Assembly (NCBI GenBank): GCA_013178285.1
Contig: JABLXD010000001.1
Location: forward strand, 186,001-250,000
Source: Methanofastidiosum sp.
Lineage (GTDB): Archaea > Methanobacteriota_B > Thermococci > Methanofastidiosales > Methanofastidiosaceae
Length of the DNA stretch: 64,000 nt
Reading direction: 5' to 3'
In this document: piece by piece, positions 17,142 through 25,106 of the stretch
Layout: each line of letters starts with the position of its first letter
How positions within the stretch are numbered: position 1 is the first letter of the stretch
Notes under the pieces: generated by a model
Database searches by the model: none
What the model was told of the DNA's origin: nothing
The model's input: the letters and a program-made list of their open reading frames with translations, nothing else
Made by a program: the position numbers and the translations under genes

Positions 17142-17471
17142 ATGAAGAAAATTTTTACCTTGTTTATTGCAGTTGCATTAATCGCATCTATGGGTATCGG
17201 CGCAATAGCTGGTGCAAATGAAGACACGTTTGCAAATGCAGTTAATGACGAGCAGGCCCAACTTGCACTTGAAAAAGCAGCTGTTGAGTTTGCAAATGGC
17301 AACGATGTTGAAGGCTTGGCTGCTGAAGACGATGCTACAAACAACTTTGGAAAAACTGAACTTGGATTCCACAAGCTTGCCGGAGCAGTTATTTCAGCAA
17401 GCTGGTGCATTGATACACCATCACACAATCCATACAGAATGCACAAGCCAAACTGTGGTTCATGCCAATAA
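17142..17471 (+). CDS. Small secreted cysteine-containing protein, family copy 4
   Basis: 109 residues, almost identical to copy 1 through AGAVISASWCIDTPSH, then diverging to NPYRMHKPNCGSCQ. The nucleotide sequence is also nearly the same up to that point, so divergence is concentrated at the 3' end where the CxxC lies. Same signal peptide, helical segment and ATNNFGKTELGF. Function unknown. Confidence 0.85.
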   Translation: MKKIFTLFIAVALIASMGIGAIAGANEDTFANAVNDEQAQLALEKAAVEFANGNDVEGLAAEDDATNNFGKTELGFHKLAGAVISASWCIDTPSHNPYRMHKPNCGSCQ

Positions 17472-17555
17472 TTTGAATAAGTATATTTTTATTTATTCTT
17501 TAATTTTTATTGTTCTATTTTCTAAGCATATCAATAACAACCTTAAATATGAGGA

Positions 17556-17717
17556 TTATCCCTTTCTTTTGTATCCGAGGTTATTTAGATTCCCGATAAG
17601 ATACGCATCTAGTCTATCGAAGTGGACAAATAGAAAGGCGTTACGGATTTTTGGGTCTTTTCCCACCCTTGATTTGAAATACTTCTCAATTCAGGATTCT
17701 ATCTGTTCTTTGTTCAT
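17556..17717 (-). pseudogene. Possible short gene remnant with in-frame stop
   Basis: Within the 460-base gap between the last peptide gene and tRNA-Met, the minus strand reads MNKEQIES, a TGA at codon 9, then IEKYFKSRVGKDPKIRNAFL and FVHFDRLDAYLIGNLNNLGY to a TAA. The composition is protein-like and an ATTATAAAA lies about 28 bases upstream of the ATG. It could be the start of a larger degraded gene. I do not recognise the family with certainty. The plus-strand frame crossing this stretch is a shadow running on from the peptide gene. Nothing else is seen in the gap. Confidence 0.35.
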
Positions 17718-17936
17718 TAAAGGTTGGGTAGAGATTTTTATAATTTGTGTAATTTTAGAGAAGGTGGATTTTGGATGAAGATCTATAAAGAGTATATTGT
17801 GACTTTCAAATGAGTGAAAAATCGATATATTACTGAGCCTTATATAAGATTATTAAATTTATATAGTATAATAAAAAAATATAGCCCAAATAGCAAATCT
17901 TAAAAAGGTTGGGCCATAGTTCATTTAATCTCACCT

Positions 17937-18032
17937 GCCGGGGTGGCTTAGCCTGGTTATAGCGCACGGCTCATAAGCATGAAACAAGGCTGGGAAACCG
18001 TGAGGTCGCGGGTTCGGATCCCGCCCCCGGCA
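17937..18032 (+). tRNA. tRNA-Met (CAT), elongator type, with 21-base intron
   Basis: Acceptor GCCGGGG pairs with CCCCGGC; the T arm is GCGGG/CCCGC around TTCGGAT; discriminator A. The anticodon stem CACGG/CCGTG encloses loop CTCATAA with anticodon CAT at 17972-17974. An insert of 21 bases (17976-17996, boundary ambiguous by an A) follows position 37, the canonical archaeal intron site. The body matches archaeal elongator Met rather than initiator (which starts AGCGGG). The tRNA-splicing endonuclease is encoded at 32200-32706. Confidence 0.93.
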
Positions 18033-18077
18033 CCTTTTAATTCTATTCCAATTTACTTTGGCAGTAGAAAATACAAA

Positions 18078-18602
18078 CTAGTCCATGTCCAAACCTATTA
18101 TCAATAAAGGTATGGTAACGGACATCTTAGCATATCTTAATTCCCGTATAACTCTTTCGAAAAATGCTACATTTTCATCGATAGTTTTTGCAAAAATCTG
18201 AGTTGGGATTACAGATATTCCTAGGTCTATTTCATCTAATGAATAGGATATCTGAAATTTAAAAATGTCCGCATACCATCTCGCCATATTTCCAAATTGA
18301 ACTTCGATTTGAATTCTATCTTTTTTGTAATCTGCCTTTATTTTAGTCAAATCATCATTAGTAATTAAAGGTTCAATTTCCCAATTATAAAGTCTAAATC
18401 GTTCTTTGACATAATCATTTATCTTAGATTGATCAGTCGTGAAAATTAAGTTTTTTCTTCCTCTATGGCGATATTTTGGTTTATCTAGAATAAATACAGG
18501 GCAGTTTTCAAAGATAGAGATTACCATATTATAATAATCTATATATTTTGGGCTTTTCAAAACTTCTTCTGCAAATCTATGACTATAAAATTTAAGTTTC
18601 AC
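18078..18602 (-). CDS. BglII/BstYI-like type II restriction endonuclease
   Basis: 174 residues. The segment KADYKKDRIQIEVQFGN has Asp91, Glu100 and Gln102, the same D-x8-E-x-Q spacing as the BglII active site (Asp84, Glu93, Gln95, from memory), followed by ARWYADIFKFQISY, typical of that family. It should cleave a GATC-containing site such as RGATCY or AGATCT; the exact site cannot be read. It lies 58 bases after the methyltransferase stop on the same strand. Base composition is markedly more AT-rich than in the housekeeping genes, suggesting transfer. Confidence 0.8.
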   Translation of the reverse strand: MKLKFYSHRFAEEVLKSPKYIDYYNMVISIFENCPVFILDKPKYRHRGRKNLIFTTDQSKINDYVKERFRLYNWEIEPLITNDDLTKIKADYKKDRIQIEVQFGNMARWYADIFKFQISYSLDEIDLGISVIPTQIFAKTIDENVAFFERVIRELRYAKMSVTIPLLIIGLDMD

Positions 18603-18660
18603 GGAACTAGAAATATGATTTGATATATATAATTAACTCAAATAGTCTGTTAAATGTAAG

Positions 18661-19476
18661 TTATACTGTTACTTTAGCTTCTTTTTCATAGTTTTTATTT
18701 CTTATGGGCAATTTGTATTTGGCTGGAATATCTCCATCTAATCTAATTCTATCTAATATCATATTATAGTATATTTCATCTATCTCTGCAGATACATATT
18801 TTCTACCCAACTGTTTTGCCAATATAACCTCATTTCCAGATCCGCCAAAATGAACAAATATTAAATCATTTGGTAAAGTTGAAGCCAAAATTAGTTTTTC
18901 AACTAATCCTAAGGGTATTTGACAAGAATGAATAGTTTTATCTTTTGATACATTTTTTACTAAATCATAATATAACCATGAATATGGCATTCTTCCCGAA
19001 GATCCATTTGAAATATTTTGTAATATTCTTTTATCTTTTGGATTCTTATATGGCTCAGCAACTGTTTTCTTAAACCATTTATTATTTTTAGTTTTTCTAC
19101 AATGCAAAATACTTCGATGGGCTCTAGTAAATTTTTTTGGGGAGTGGCCTACATTTGTATTGTAGACCCATACATAATCCACTACTTCATGACAAACTTC
19201 ATCTAAATATTTTACTCTCAAGTTGGCATTTTGTTTGGGATAGTTAATAAAAAACATGTTCCCATCATCTTTTAGAACTCTAAAGGATTCTTGAGCAAGT
19301 TCAATATACCATTGTATGTACTCATTGAAATTACGAGTATAAGATTTATCATTATATTTGATGCCTACGTTGTAATCAGGATCACTATATATCATGTCCA
19401 CTGATTTATCAGGCATATTTTTTAAGACGTTCATTACGTCATTATGAAAAATTCTATTTTCATATTTAATTTTCAT
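18661..19476 (-). CDS. Type II DNA N6-adenine (or N4-cytosine) methyltransferase, beta class
   Basis: 271 residues. The catalytic motif IV is MIYSDPDYNVG (residues 28-38), a DPDY variant of DPPY. The AdoMet-binding motif I comes later as FVHFGGSGNEVILAKQLGRK with YVSAEID, giving the IV-before-I order of the beta class (HinfI-like). Motif I has G-G-S-G where F-x-G-S-G is usual. It overlaps the upstream endonuclease stop by 11 bases and precedes the BglII-like gene, so it is the protecting enzyme of the island. Confidence 0.85.
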   Translation of the reverse strand: MKIKYENRIFHNDVMNVLKNMPDKSVDMIYSDPDYNVGIKYNDKSYTRNFNEYIQWYIELAQESFRVLKDDGNMFFINYPKQNANLRVKYLDEVCHEVVDYVWVYNTNVGHSPKKFTRAHRSILHCRKTKNNKWFKKTVAEPYKNPKDKRILQNISNGSSGRMPYSWLYYDLVKNVSKDKTIHSCQIPLGLVEKLILASTLPNDLIFVHFGGSGNEVILAKQLGRKYVSAEIDEIYYNMILDRIRLDGDIPAKYKLPIRNKNYEKEAKVTV

Positions 19477-20278
19477 CTAACTCCCTTAATACCCTATATT
19501 CTCTTTTTTTAAGGACTTTAATAGAGGTAATATCTAAAGGATCTTTAAAGGTATAGTTATATAGTCTGACATAGGACCCATTGTCTTTTCTCTGGCGGAT
19601 TAAATAGCAAGCAGTTATTTCACTTATATCTAATTTATTTTTTTCTTTTAGTTCATGATAATATCTAAATGGTGTATACAATTGGTATATATTAAAGTTG
19701 TCAATCCATTCGTAAGAATTTTTTGTATTTTTACCTTCAAATACAGTTACCTTCCCATTCATTTCTATTGTTAAATCTATTTCTGTTTGTAGATTCTCAA
19801 ATTTCATAGGGATACTCTCTATGTTATAAGAGAAGTTAATTCCTCGTTTTCTTTCACTGTTATACATCTTTGGACTACAAGATACATCTTTATACAAAAA
19901 GTCATGCATTATTCTTTGATTAAAACAAAGTGATAAAACGCTACTCTCAGAAATAGAGTAATCATTTAGTATACTTGGAACATAAGCCCACTTTTCAATT
20001 TCGTTTTCTTTAATAGATTCAAATTTGTGATATATTTTAGAAATACCTTTAACAAACATATGTTTCCCAGACCCAATGTGGGCTATAAAATAGTCTTTAT
20101 CTAATAGTATTTTGGGTAATTTTGAGATATGATCTATTTTAGTCATGTCATAAGGATTAGTTTTAGAACCACTATCCATTACTATTTTTTTAATTAATTC
20201 ATTATCAAAAACATAATTATTATTTTTTTCACAATAGTCAAATATAAGTTCAATTATACCTCTCTTATTTATTGCCAT
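19466..20278 (-). CDS. Putative PD-(D/E)xK restriction endonuclease
   Basis: 270 residues. The segment TEIDLTIEMNGKVTVFEGKN provides Asp168 and Glu181-Gly-Lys183, a PD-(D/E)xK nuclease core. The N-terminus looks helical and DNA-binding (GIIELIFDYCEKNN...). The gene overlaps the methyltransferase, as restriction genes often do. I do not recognise the exact specificity family, so the function is inferred from core motif and context. Having this plus a BglII-like enzyme with one methyltransferase is unusual. Confidence 0.65.
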   Translation of the reverse strand: MAINKRGIIELIFDYCEKNNNYVFDNELIKKIVMDSGSKTNPYDMTKIDHISKLPKILLDKDYFIAHIGSGKHMFVKGISKIYHKFESIKENEIEKWAYVPSILNDYSISESSVLSLCFNQRIMHDFLYKDVSCSPKMYNSERKRGINFSYNIESIPMKFENLQTEIDLTIEMNGKVTVFEGKNTKNSYEWIDNFNIYQLYTPFRYYHELKEKNKLDISEITACYLIRQRKDNGSYVRLYNYTFKDPLDITSIKVLKKREYRVLRELDEN

Positions 20279-20377
20279 ATTATACCTCTATATTAATGAT
20301 ATTTTAATTTAAGAATATAATCTTTTCTTCTGTTTGGCTAAGACAATAGACTAATACAAATAAATCTTTAGTGTTTC

Positions 20378-20608
20378 ATGAAACTTTACATTGCCATATA
20401 CAATGGAGATGTGTTCAAAAATCAAAATGTAGATTATGAAGTATTTCCAGAAAAAGAAATTGAGGAATTAGAAAAGATCTATGATTCAATTTACGATTAT
20501 TTTGATAATCATTCAACAGTAGCATATATTCCTGCTCTAGAAGAGAATATAAAAAAATTAGAAGAAATTGTAGAAGCATTAAAATTTATTAATTCTATTG
20601 AGAAATGA
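20378..20608 (+). CDS. Small acidic hypothetical protein
   Basis: 76 residues, MKLYIAIYNGDVFKNQNVDY..., with a short beta-rich start and a long acidic helix (ENIKKLEEIVEALKFINSI). It diverges from the restriction island across a 100-base AT-rich promoter gap. I do not recognise a family. It could be a small accessory or controller protein of the restriction system, but no helix-turn-helix is visible. Confidence 0.5.
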   Translation: MKLYIAIYNGDVFKNQNVDYEVFPEKEIEELEKIYDSIYDYFDNHSTVAYIPALEENIKKLEEIVEALKFINSIEK

Positions 20609-20678
20609 TGTTTAATATATTTCAATAAATTCTTTTATCTTTTCAAACAATTCCAAGCTATCCATAGTAACCATTTCC

Positions 20679-21152
20679 CTATTTCTCAATCTTCACTTTA
20701 TAGACTCTCTTTATCTTAATATCCTTCTTTTTTAACCTGTGGAGTGAAACTTTCTTAATAGGGGCATGATCATCAAAATTTGCAGCCATCAAGCTTTTTT
20801 TCCCTTTGTTTAGTTTGTATGCAAGCCAGTAATGAGAGTCTTCCTCATCTTCTATCTTTGAGTGGACTATTGCCACATTCTGTGTTTTGCCAGCAGGTTT
20901 ATCTTTATCTAGCCACTCGACAATCACATCTACTTTGGGCTTTCTATGCACCTTTACTTTTTTGACCTTGGGGATACTTTTCAAAGCTTTAGCATATTTT
21001 ATAGGCTCCAATACCCCCTCATGTTTTATTATACCTGCTTTATGAGGAAGAATTCTCTTTTTAGTCCTAGCAATACGTTTTAAGTTTTCAATTGCTTGGA
21101 CCCCGCAATCCCAGTCATTTGTGTTGTTTGTTAATCTTCTTCTGCGGTTCAT
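20679..21152 (-). CDS. Papain-fold (C39-like) cysteine peptidase-like protein
   Basis: 157 residues and very basic. The order DWDCGVQAI, then EDSHYWLAYKL, then AANFDDHAP supplies Cys, His and Asp in the sequence expected for C39/papain-like peptidases; the glutamine of an oxyanion hole is not obvious. The start at ATG 21152 follows GGAGAG by four bases and is preferred over the frame's first ATG (21164). There is no signal peptide or membrane segment, so a role in exporting bacteriocin is unlikely from this alone. It may be a virus- or plasmid-derived gene, as it adjoins the restriction island. Confidence 0.5.
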   Translation of the reverse strand: MNRRRRLTNNTNDWDCGVQAIENLKRIARTKKRILPHKAGIIKHEGVLEPIKYAKALKSIPKVKKVKVHRKPKVDVIVEWLDKDKPAGKTQNVAIVHSKIEDEEDSHYWLAYKLNKGKKSLMAANFDDHAPIKKVSLHRLKKKDIKIKRVYKVKIEK

Positions 21153-21290
21153 AGTTCTCTCCATTAGTTTTGAGTAAAATAGGAATTAATAGTATTTATA
21201 TTTCACCCATACAAAAGATAAATCCCTTCTCTCCTTCTAGTTTGTTATGCCATCAAAAGCTTTAATACCAAATCAGATGAGTATCCTCTT

Positions 21291-21710
21291 ATGGAAATAG
21301 TGAAGGCCACAAAATCCCATGCCAAAGAGCTATCAGCCCTCCTAAAAGGGCTTGACACAGAAGAGTATTCTTTTTCTGAAGTAGAGAAGATTATGCCTCT
21401 AGTTGAAGAAGGCAACTACTATATTGCAATTGATGACGGCAAAATAGTTGGTGCTATAGGTTTACTAATGATTGAAGAGTCATGCGAGATAGATGCGCTG
21501 ATAACTTCACAGAAGGGCGTTGGTAAGGCCCTGATAGATTTCACTATCGATCTCTGCAGAAAAGAACATGTGAAAAAGCTCTGGTGCTGGAGCTTAAAGC
21601 GCTACAATGCAATCGGATTCTACGACAAGATGGGGTTTAAAGAGCAGTTCTTACTGGAAAAGCAGTGGTGCGGCGAGGACTGCTATATCTTTGGCAGGGT
21701 AATTGAATAA
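21291..21710 (+). CDS. GNAT family N-acetyltransferase
   Basis: 139 residues with the GNAT layout: KATKSHAKELSALLKGLD, the beta4 strand YYIAIDDGKIVGAIGLL, the acetyl-CoA loop (SQKGVGKALIDFTIDLC) and the C-terminal YNAIGFYDKMGFKE. The pyrophosphate loop is S-Q-K-G-V-G-K-A, a reduced R/Q-x-x-G-x-G/A. Substrate unknown. It converges with the PhzF gene. Confidence 0.85.
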   Translation: MEIVKATKSHAKELSALLKGLDTEEYSFSEVEKIMPLVEEGNYYIAIDDGKIVGAIGLLMIEESCEIDALITSQKGVGKALIDFTIDLCRKEHVKKLWCWSLKRYNAIGFYDKMGFKEQFLLEKQWCGEDCYIFGRVIE

Positions 21711-21714
21711 AAAG

Positions 21715-22620
21715 TTAAGGAAGGTAAATCTCTCCTTCTAAAACTGTAACGGCGGTACTTATTAATTTAGACGAAAAGTATCCATACTCATCCTTTGTTA
21801 CATTAATAGTTAATCTCCCAGGCCTTCCCATGATGTCGCCCTGCTCAGATTTTATATCAATCTCATTTCCGCTAAATTCAAGGATGCCACTTATTAGGAG
21901 ATATGCACCAAGAGGCCCCTGTGCAGAACCAGTCACTGGGTCTTCCTTAACGCCAAAAAGAGGGGCAAAGAACCTTGAATGCGCTTTAGAGTCTTTGTCA
22001 AATGTCTCAGTTGTAAAGAGCATTACACCTGGGAAGTTATACCTCTCGCAGAACTTCTCCAGCTTTGAGTAGTCATAGTCTATGTTTTTTAGTGTTTCAA
22101 GATTATTGACAGGGACGTAAAGGTAGTCAAGGTTTTTTTCTCTCATTATTGGGTAGTTCAAATCAAGATCATCTTCCTTTATCTTTAAGGCCTCAAAGAA
22201 CTCAAGTCTTTCAATCTCTTCTCTTGCAAGATTTATTTTAGGGGAATGCAAAATTATGTTTATCTTGCCATTTGATTTGATTACCTCAACTTTTATTACC
22301 CCTATCATCGTTTCAACTTTGAAGGAGTAATCCCCCTCGATATCCATCCCAAACTTTTCATCTTGGGCTAGGGCATGAAGGCTTGCAACAGTGGCGTGGC
22401 CACAGAAAAGGACCTCTTTCTTTGGGGTAAACCACCTTATTCTAAAGTCGGCTGTATCGCTATCCAAAATAAAGGCTGTTTCAGATAGGTTCATCTCATT
22501 TGCTATAGAAAGCATCTCTTTATCTGATAATCCATCTGCGAAAGGAACAACTCCCGCAGGGTTTCCTCCAAATGGTCTGTCTGTAAATGCATCAATCTGT
22601 TTTATTTTATAGTGTCTCAT
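21715..22620 (-). CDS. PhzF family isomerase/epimerase-like protein
   Basis: 301 residues starting MRHYKIKQIDAFTDRPFGGN, the family's classic N-terminus. NEMNLSETAFI contains the conserved Glu of the active site, FCGHATVASLHAL is the GHAT motif, and DPVTGSAQGPLGAYL is the C-domain G-S-A motif. PhzF enzymes isomerise dihydro-hydroxyanthranilate, but most archaeal members have unknown substrates. Cytoplasmic. It is a singleton convergent with the GNAT gene. Confidence 0.92.
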   Translation of the reverse strand: MRHYKIKQIDAFTDRPFGGNPAGVVPFADGLSDKEMLSIANEMNLSETAFILDSDTADFRIRWFTPKKEVLFCGHATVASLHALAQDEKFGMDIEGDYSFKVETMIGVIKVEVIKSNGKINIILHSPKINLAREEIERLEFFEALKIKEDDLDLNYPIMREKNLDYLYVPVNNLETLKNIDYDYSKLEKFCERYNFPGVMLFTTETFDKDSKAHSRFFAPLFGVKEDPVTGSAQGPLGAYLLISGILEFSGNEIDIKSEQGDIMGRPGRLTINVTKDEYGYFSSKLISTAVTVLEGEIYLP

Positions 22621-22652
22621 GAGTATATAATCGTAGCAAAAGAATAAAAATA

Positions 22653-23561
22653 TTAGTGTTTGAAATGGGGATACTTTCCTTCTGTATCGACTAAGATTGT
22701 TCCAAGAATCGCAAAACCGCCACCAATAAGGGTCAATAACGCAGGGAACTCACCGAGCCAAATCCAGGCGATAATTATTGATAGTATGGGGATCAAAGAA
22801 ATAAAACTTGCAGCTATTGACACATGCATCTTTGATATAACATAGCTCCAGAAGATATTACCTATTGCAAGTGGGAAAACACCTAAATAAACGACAGATA
22901 TTGTGGAAGTTATTGGGGCTGCTTTGATATCGGAGATAAGATTTGGTAGAAAGAACAGTAGAAATAAAGTTCCAGACCAGATTGCATATGTTGCAATATC
23001 CTGCGATGGATATTTTTTAAAAAAGGGTTTTTGAAATACATAATATACGCCATTTGAAATTGCCGCCAGAACTAAGAAGATCGCTCCTGGGGCTATTGTG
23101 AATCCCCCTCCAGTTTTAAAGGCTATGAGGGCAACGCCAAAAAAACTAATAAAGATGCCAATCCAGCCTATCTTTTCTAGTTTTTCTTTTAGAATAAAGG
23201 TGGCAAATATTGCAGTGAAGATTGGGCTTAAAGACCCGATCAGGCTTGCAGTTCCAGCTTTTATAGTTACTTCGCCAAATGAAACAAACAGCTGATTTAG
23301 AACGAGCCCCACAAAACCCAGTGCAATTATTGCCGGGATATCTTTCTTTTTTGGGAGAGGTGTTTTTTTTATTATAGCATAGATCAAAAGTATCGAAGAC
23401 GCAGATATAAATCTCAAGAGGATTAGATGCGGAGGGTGATAGAATTGAAGTGCGGCCCTGATTGCGGGATAAGAAGATGCACTTAAGATTAAATATATAG
23501 CCAAAGCTAGGGATGATCTTGATTCAAATTTTGAAAGCTGTATAAAATCAAATCTACCCAT
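22653..23561 (-). CDS. EamA/DMT family transporter, copy 1
   Basis: 302 residues with ten predicted membrane helices formed by two EamA repeats (for example SYPAIRAALQFYHPPHLILLRF and VYLGVFPLAIGNIFWSYVIS). Drug/metabolite exporters of this type efflux amino acids or small metabolites; the substrate is unknown. It is a paralog of the gene at 23626-24513 on the same strand (shared PLPKKKDIP.II.LGF, GEVT..AG.ASLI, WIGIFISFFGVALI), so the two arose by tandem duplication. Confidence 0.9.
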   Translation of the reverse strand: MGRFDFIQLSKFESRSSLALAIYLILSASSYPAIRAALQFYHPPHLILLRFISASSILLIYAIIKKTPLPKKKDIPAIIALGFVGLVLNQLFVSFGEVTIKAGTASLIGSLSPIFTAIFATFILKEKLEKIGWIGIFISFFGVALIAFKTGGGFTIAPGAIFLVLAAISNGVYYVFQKPFFKKYPSQDIATYAIWSGTLFLLFFLPNLISDIKAAPITSTISVVYLGVFPLAIGNIFWSYVISKMHVSIAASFISLIPILSIIIAWIWLGEFPALLTLIGGGFAILGTILVDTEGKYPHFKH

Positions 23562-23625
23562 TGATATCTCGCATTTTAAAAGAGTTAGTAAAAATATATA
23601 ACTTTAATGACCCGTTATTAGGAAT

Positions 23626-24513
23626 CTATCTTCCCTTAGTATTGACAAGCGTCACGCCAAGTATTGCAATTATTCCACCTATTATGGAAAGTGAGCCAGG
23701 TATCTCGCCAAGCCAAACCCAGGCAATCAGGATTGATAGAAATGGCGAAACAGCAAGGAAGCTTGTCGCAATTGAAGCTGGCATCCTGGCTAATGTATAA
23801 GTCCATGTTAAGTAGGATACGCCTGCTGGGAATATACCAAGGTATACAATTGCAAGTGTTGATTCAATTGGTGCTGTTTTAATTTCTGTGAAGAGGCCAG
23901 GGAGAAATACAAGTAAGAATAGTGTCCCACCCCATATTGTGTATGATGCGAAGTCTACCGATTTATAATCTTTAAGAAGTGGTTTTTGTAAGACAAATGC
24001 AAGGCTTGTTGAAAATGCGGCAATCAGGATCAATATAGCCCTTGGGTCAAAGCTAAATCCTCCGCCTTCACCTATGGAAATTAGGCCCACTCCAAAAAAG
24101 CTGATAAAGATTCCAATCCACCCAAGGTATTTCAGCTTCTCTTTGAGAAGCAGTGTTGCTAGCATCGCAGTAAAGATTGGGCCAGAGCCTATTATGAGGC
24201 TTGCAGCACCTGCGGTGACTGTGACCTCCCCATATGAAAGAAAAGAGTGGTATATTGTAATTGCAAAAAAACCAACAGCTATGATCATTGGCAGGTCTTT
24301 TTTCTTTGGTAAGTTAATCTTCTTATAAGATGCGTAAATAGCTAAGAATGCTGATGCAACTAGGAATCGAAGGAGCGCAAGATGCCCTGGCTCATAAGCT
24401 TTGAGTCCTGCCCTAATGCCTGCAAAGGCTGATGCCCAGAATATCAAAGTGATGAAAAGGGCAAGTGCAGTTTTACTGTCAATCTGCTTAAGTTTAGAAA
24501 AATCAATAGCCAT
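23626..24513 (-). CDS. EamA/DMT family transporter, copy 2
   Basis: 295 residues and ten helices, with the same signature positions as the downstream paralog (ASAFAGIRAGLKAYEPGHLA, GEVTVTAGAASLIIG, WIGIFISFFGVGLI, VYLGIFPAGVSYLTW). The start codon and about 30 bases of leader also appear in decayed form at 25107-25160, showing that the family once had a further tandem copy. Substrate unknown. Confidence 0.9.
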   Translation of the reverse strand: MAIDFSKLKQIDSKTALALFITLIFWASAFAGIRAGLKAYEPGHLALLRFLVASAFLAIYASYKKINLPKKKDLPMIIAVGFFAITIYHSFLSYGEVTVTAGAASLIIGSGPIFTAMLATLLLKEKLKYLGWIGIFISFFGVGLISIGEGGGFSFDPRAILILIAAFSTSLAFVLQKPLLKDYKSVDFASYTIWGGTLFLLVFLPGLFTEIKTAPIESTLAIVYLGIFPAGVSYLTWTYTLARMPASIATSFLAVSPFLSILIAWVWLGEIPGSLSIIGGIIAILGVTLVNTKGR

Positions 24514-24614
24514 CTTATCAGGTCTTCTTAATAGAAATAGCTAAGATATAACAAATATAAGTCTTACTAAGAAATTAAGAAATATAAAAATAGAACAGAG
24601 AAAAGAAAATTATT

Positions 24615-25055
24615 TTATGCTGATTCATTCCCAAATCCAAGTATCTTCATGAATTTAAACATTGGAAGGGAGTTTGAAGTTATTGTCACTGGATTTGAAA
24701 CTATATTTCCATTTATTTTTGCTGAAGTTGGAGGGCCAAAATCAAATTTAATAGTTCCTGGAGCTGTTGCTCTGTAAATCCATGTGAAAGTTTGCTCAAC
24801 TGGGAAAAGACCTTTTGAAAATGAGGTGGCAGGTCTTGATACTAAAACGGCATCGCCTTTGGGCTTATCTCCGTCTGCTATTATAGCCGGGTCTAGGCTT
24901 GAAGGATAGTTAGTTGTAACTGTTATCAATTCTCCAACTTTTACTGTTTCAGGAGCTGCAACAGCTGAAAACCTTATATCTGCCATCGTAGAAGCAACAC
25001 CAAATACACTTACTACGAATAGTAAGGATACCAATATAACAAATAATTTCTTCAT
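24615..25055 (-). CDS. Secreted chagasin-like/Ig-fold protein with conserved C-terminal tail, copy 1
   Basis: 146 residues from the ATG at 25055, chosen because GGTGAT lies five bases upstream and the remainder begins MKKLFVILVSLLFVVSVFG, a signal peptide. The middle is a beta-sandwich (ETVKVGELITVTTNYPSS, then FTWIYRATAPGTIKFDFG) resembling chagasin/I42 protease inhibitors. It ends LPMFKFMKILGFGNESA, a tail shared with two other proteins in this window (25503 and 55001). Inhibitor function is inferred only from fold resemblance. Confidence 0.65.
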   Translation of the reverse strand: MKKLFVILVSLLFVVSVFGVASTMADIRFSAVAAPETVKVGELITVTTNYPSSLDPAIIADGDKPKGDAVLVSRPATSFSKGLFPVEQTFTWIYRATAPGTIKFDFGPPTSAKINGNIVSNPVTITSNSLPMFKFMKILGFGNESA

Positions 25056-25106
25056 AATTATCACCATTGTATTTAATTAAAATAAATTCTCTAATATTTA
25101 AAGATA

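Noticed and set aside
14343-17471. Calling the peptide family a lanthipeptide or other RiPP.
   Set aside because: There is a Sec-type signal peptide and no modification enzyme or ABC exporter nearby; the three or four cysteines alone do not support it.
17212-17778. 188-residue plus-strand frame beginning inside peptide copy 4.
   Set aside because: It starts in a different frame of the peptide gene and runs through AT-rich intergenic DNA; its second half is the complement of the minus-strand remnant.
18078-21152. A larger mobile element with attachment sites at tRNA-Met.
   Set aside because: No integrase, no transposase and no repeat of the tRNA 3' end could be found on the far side.
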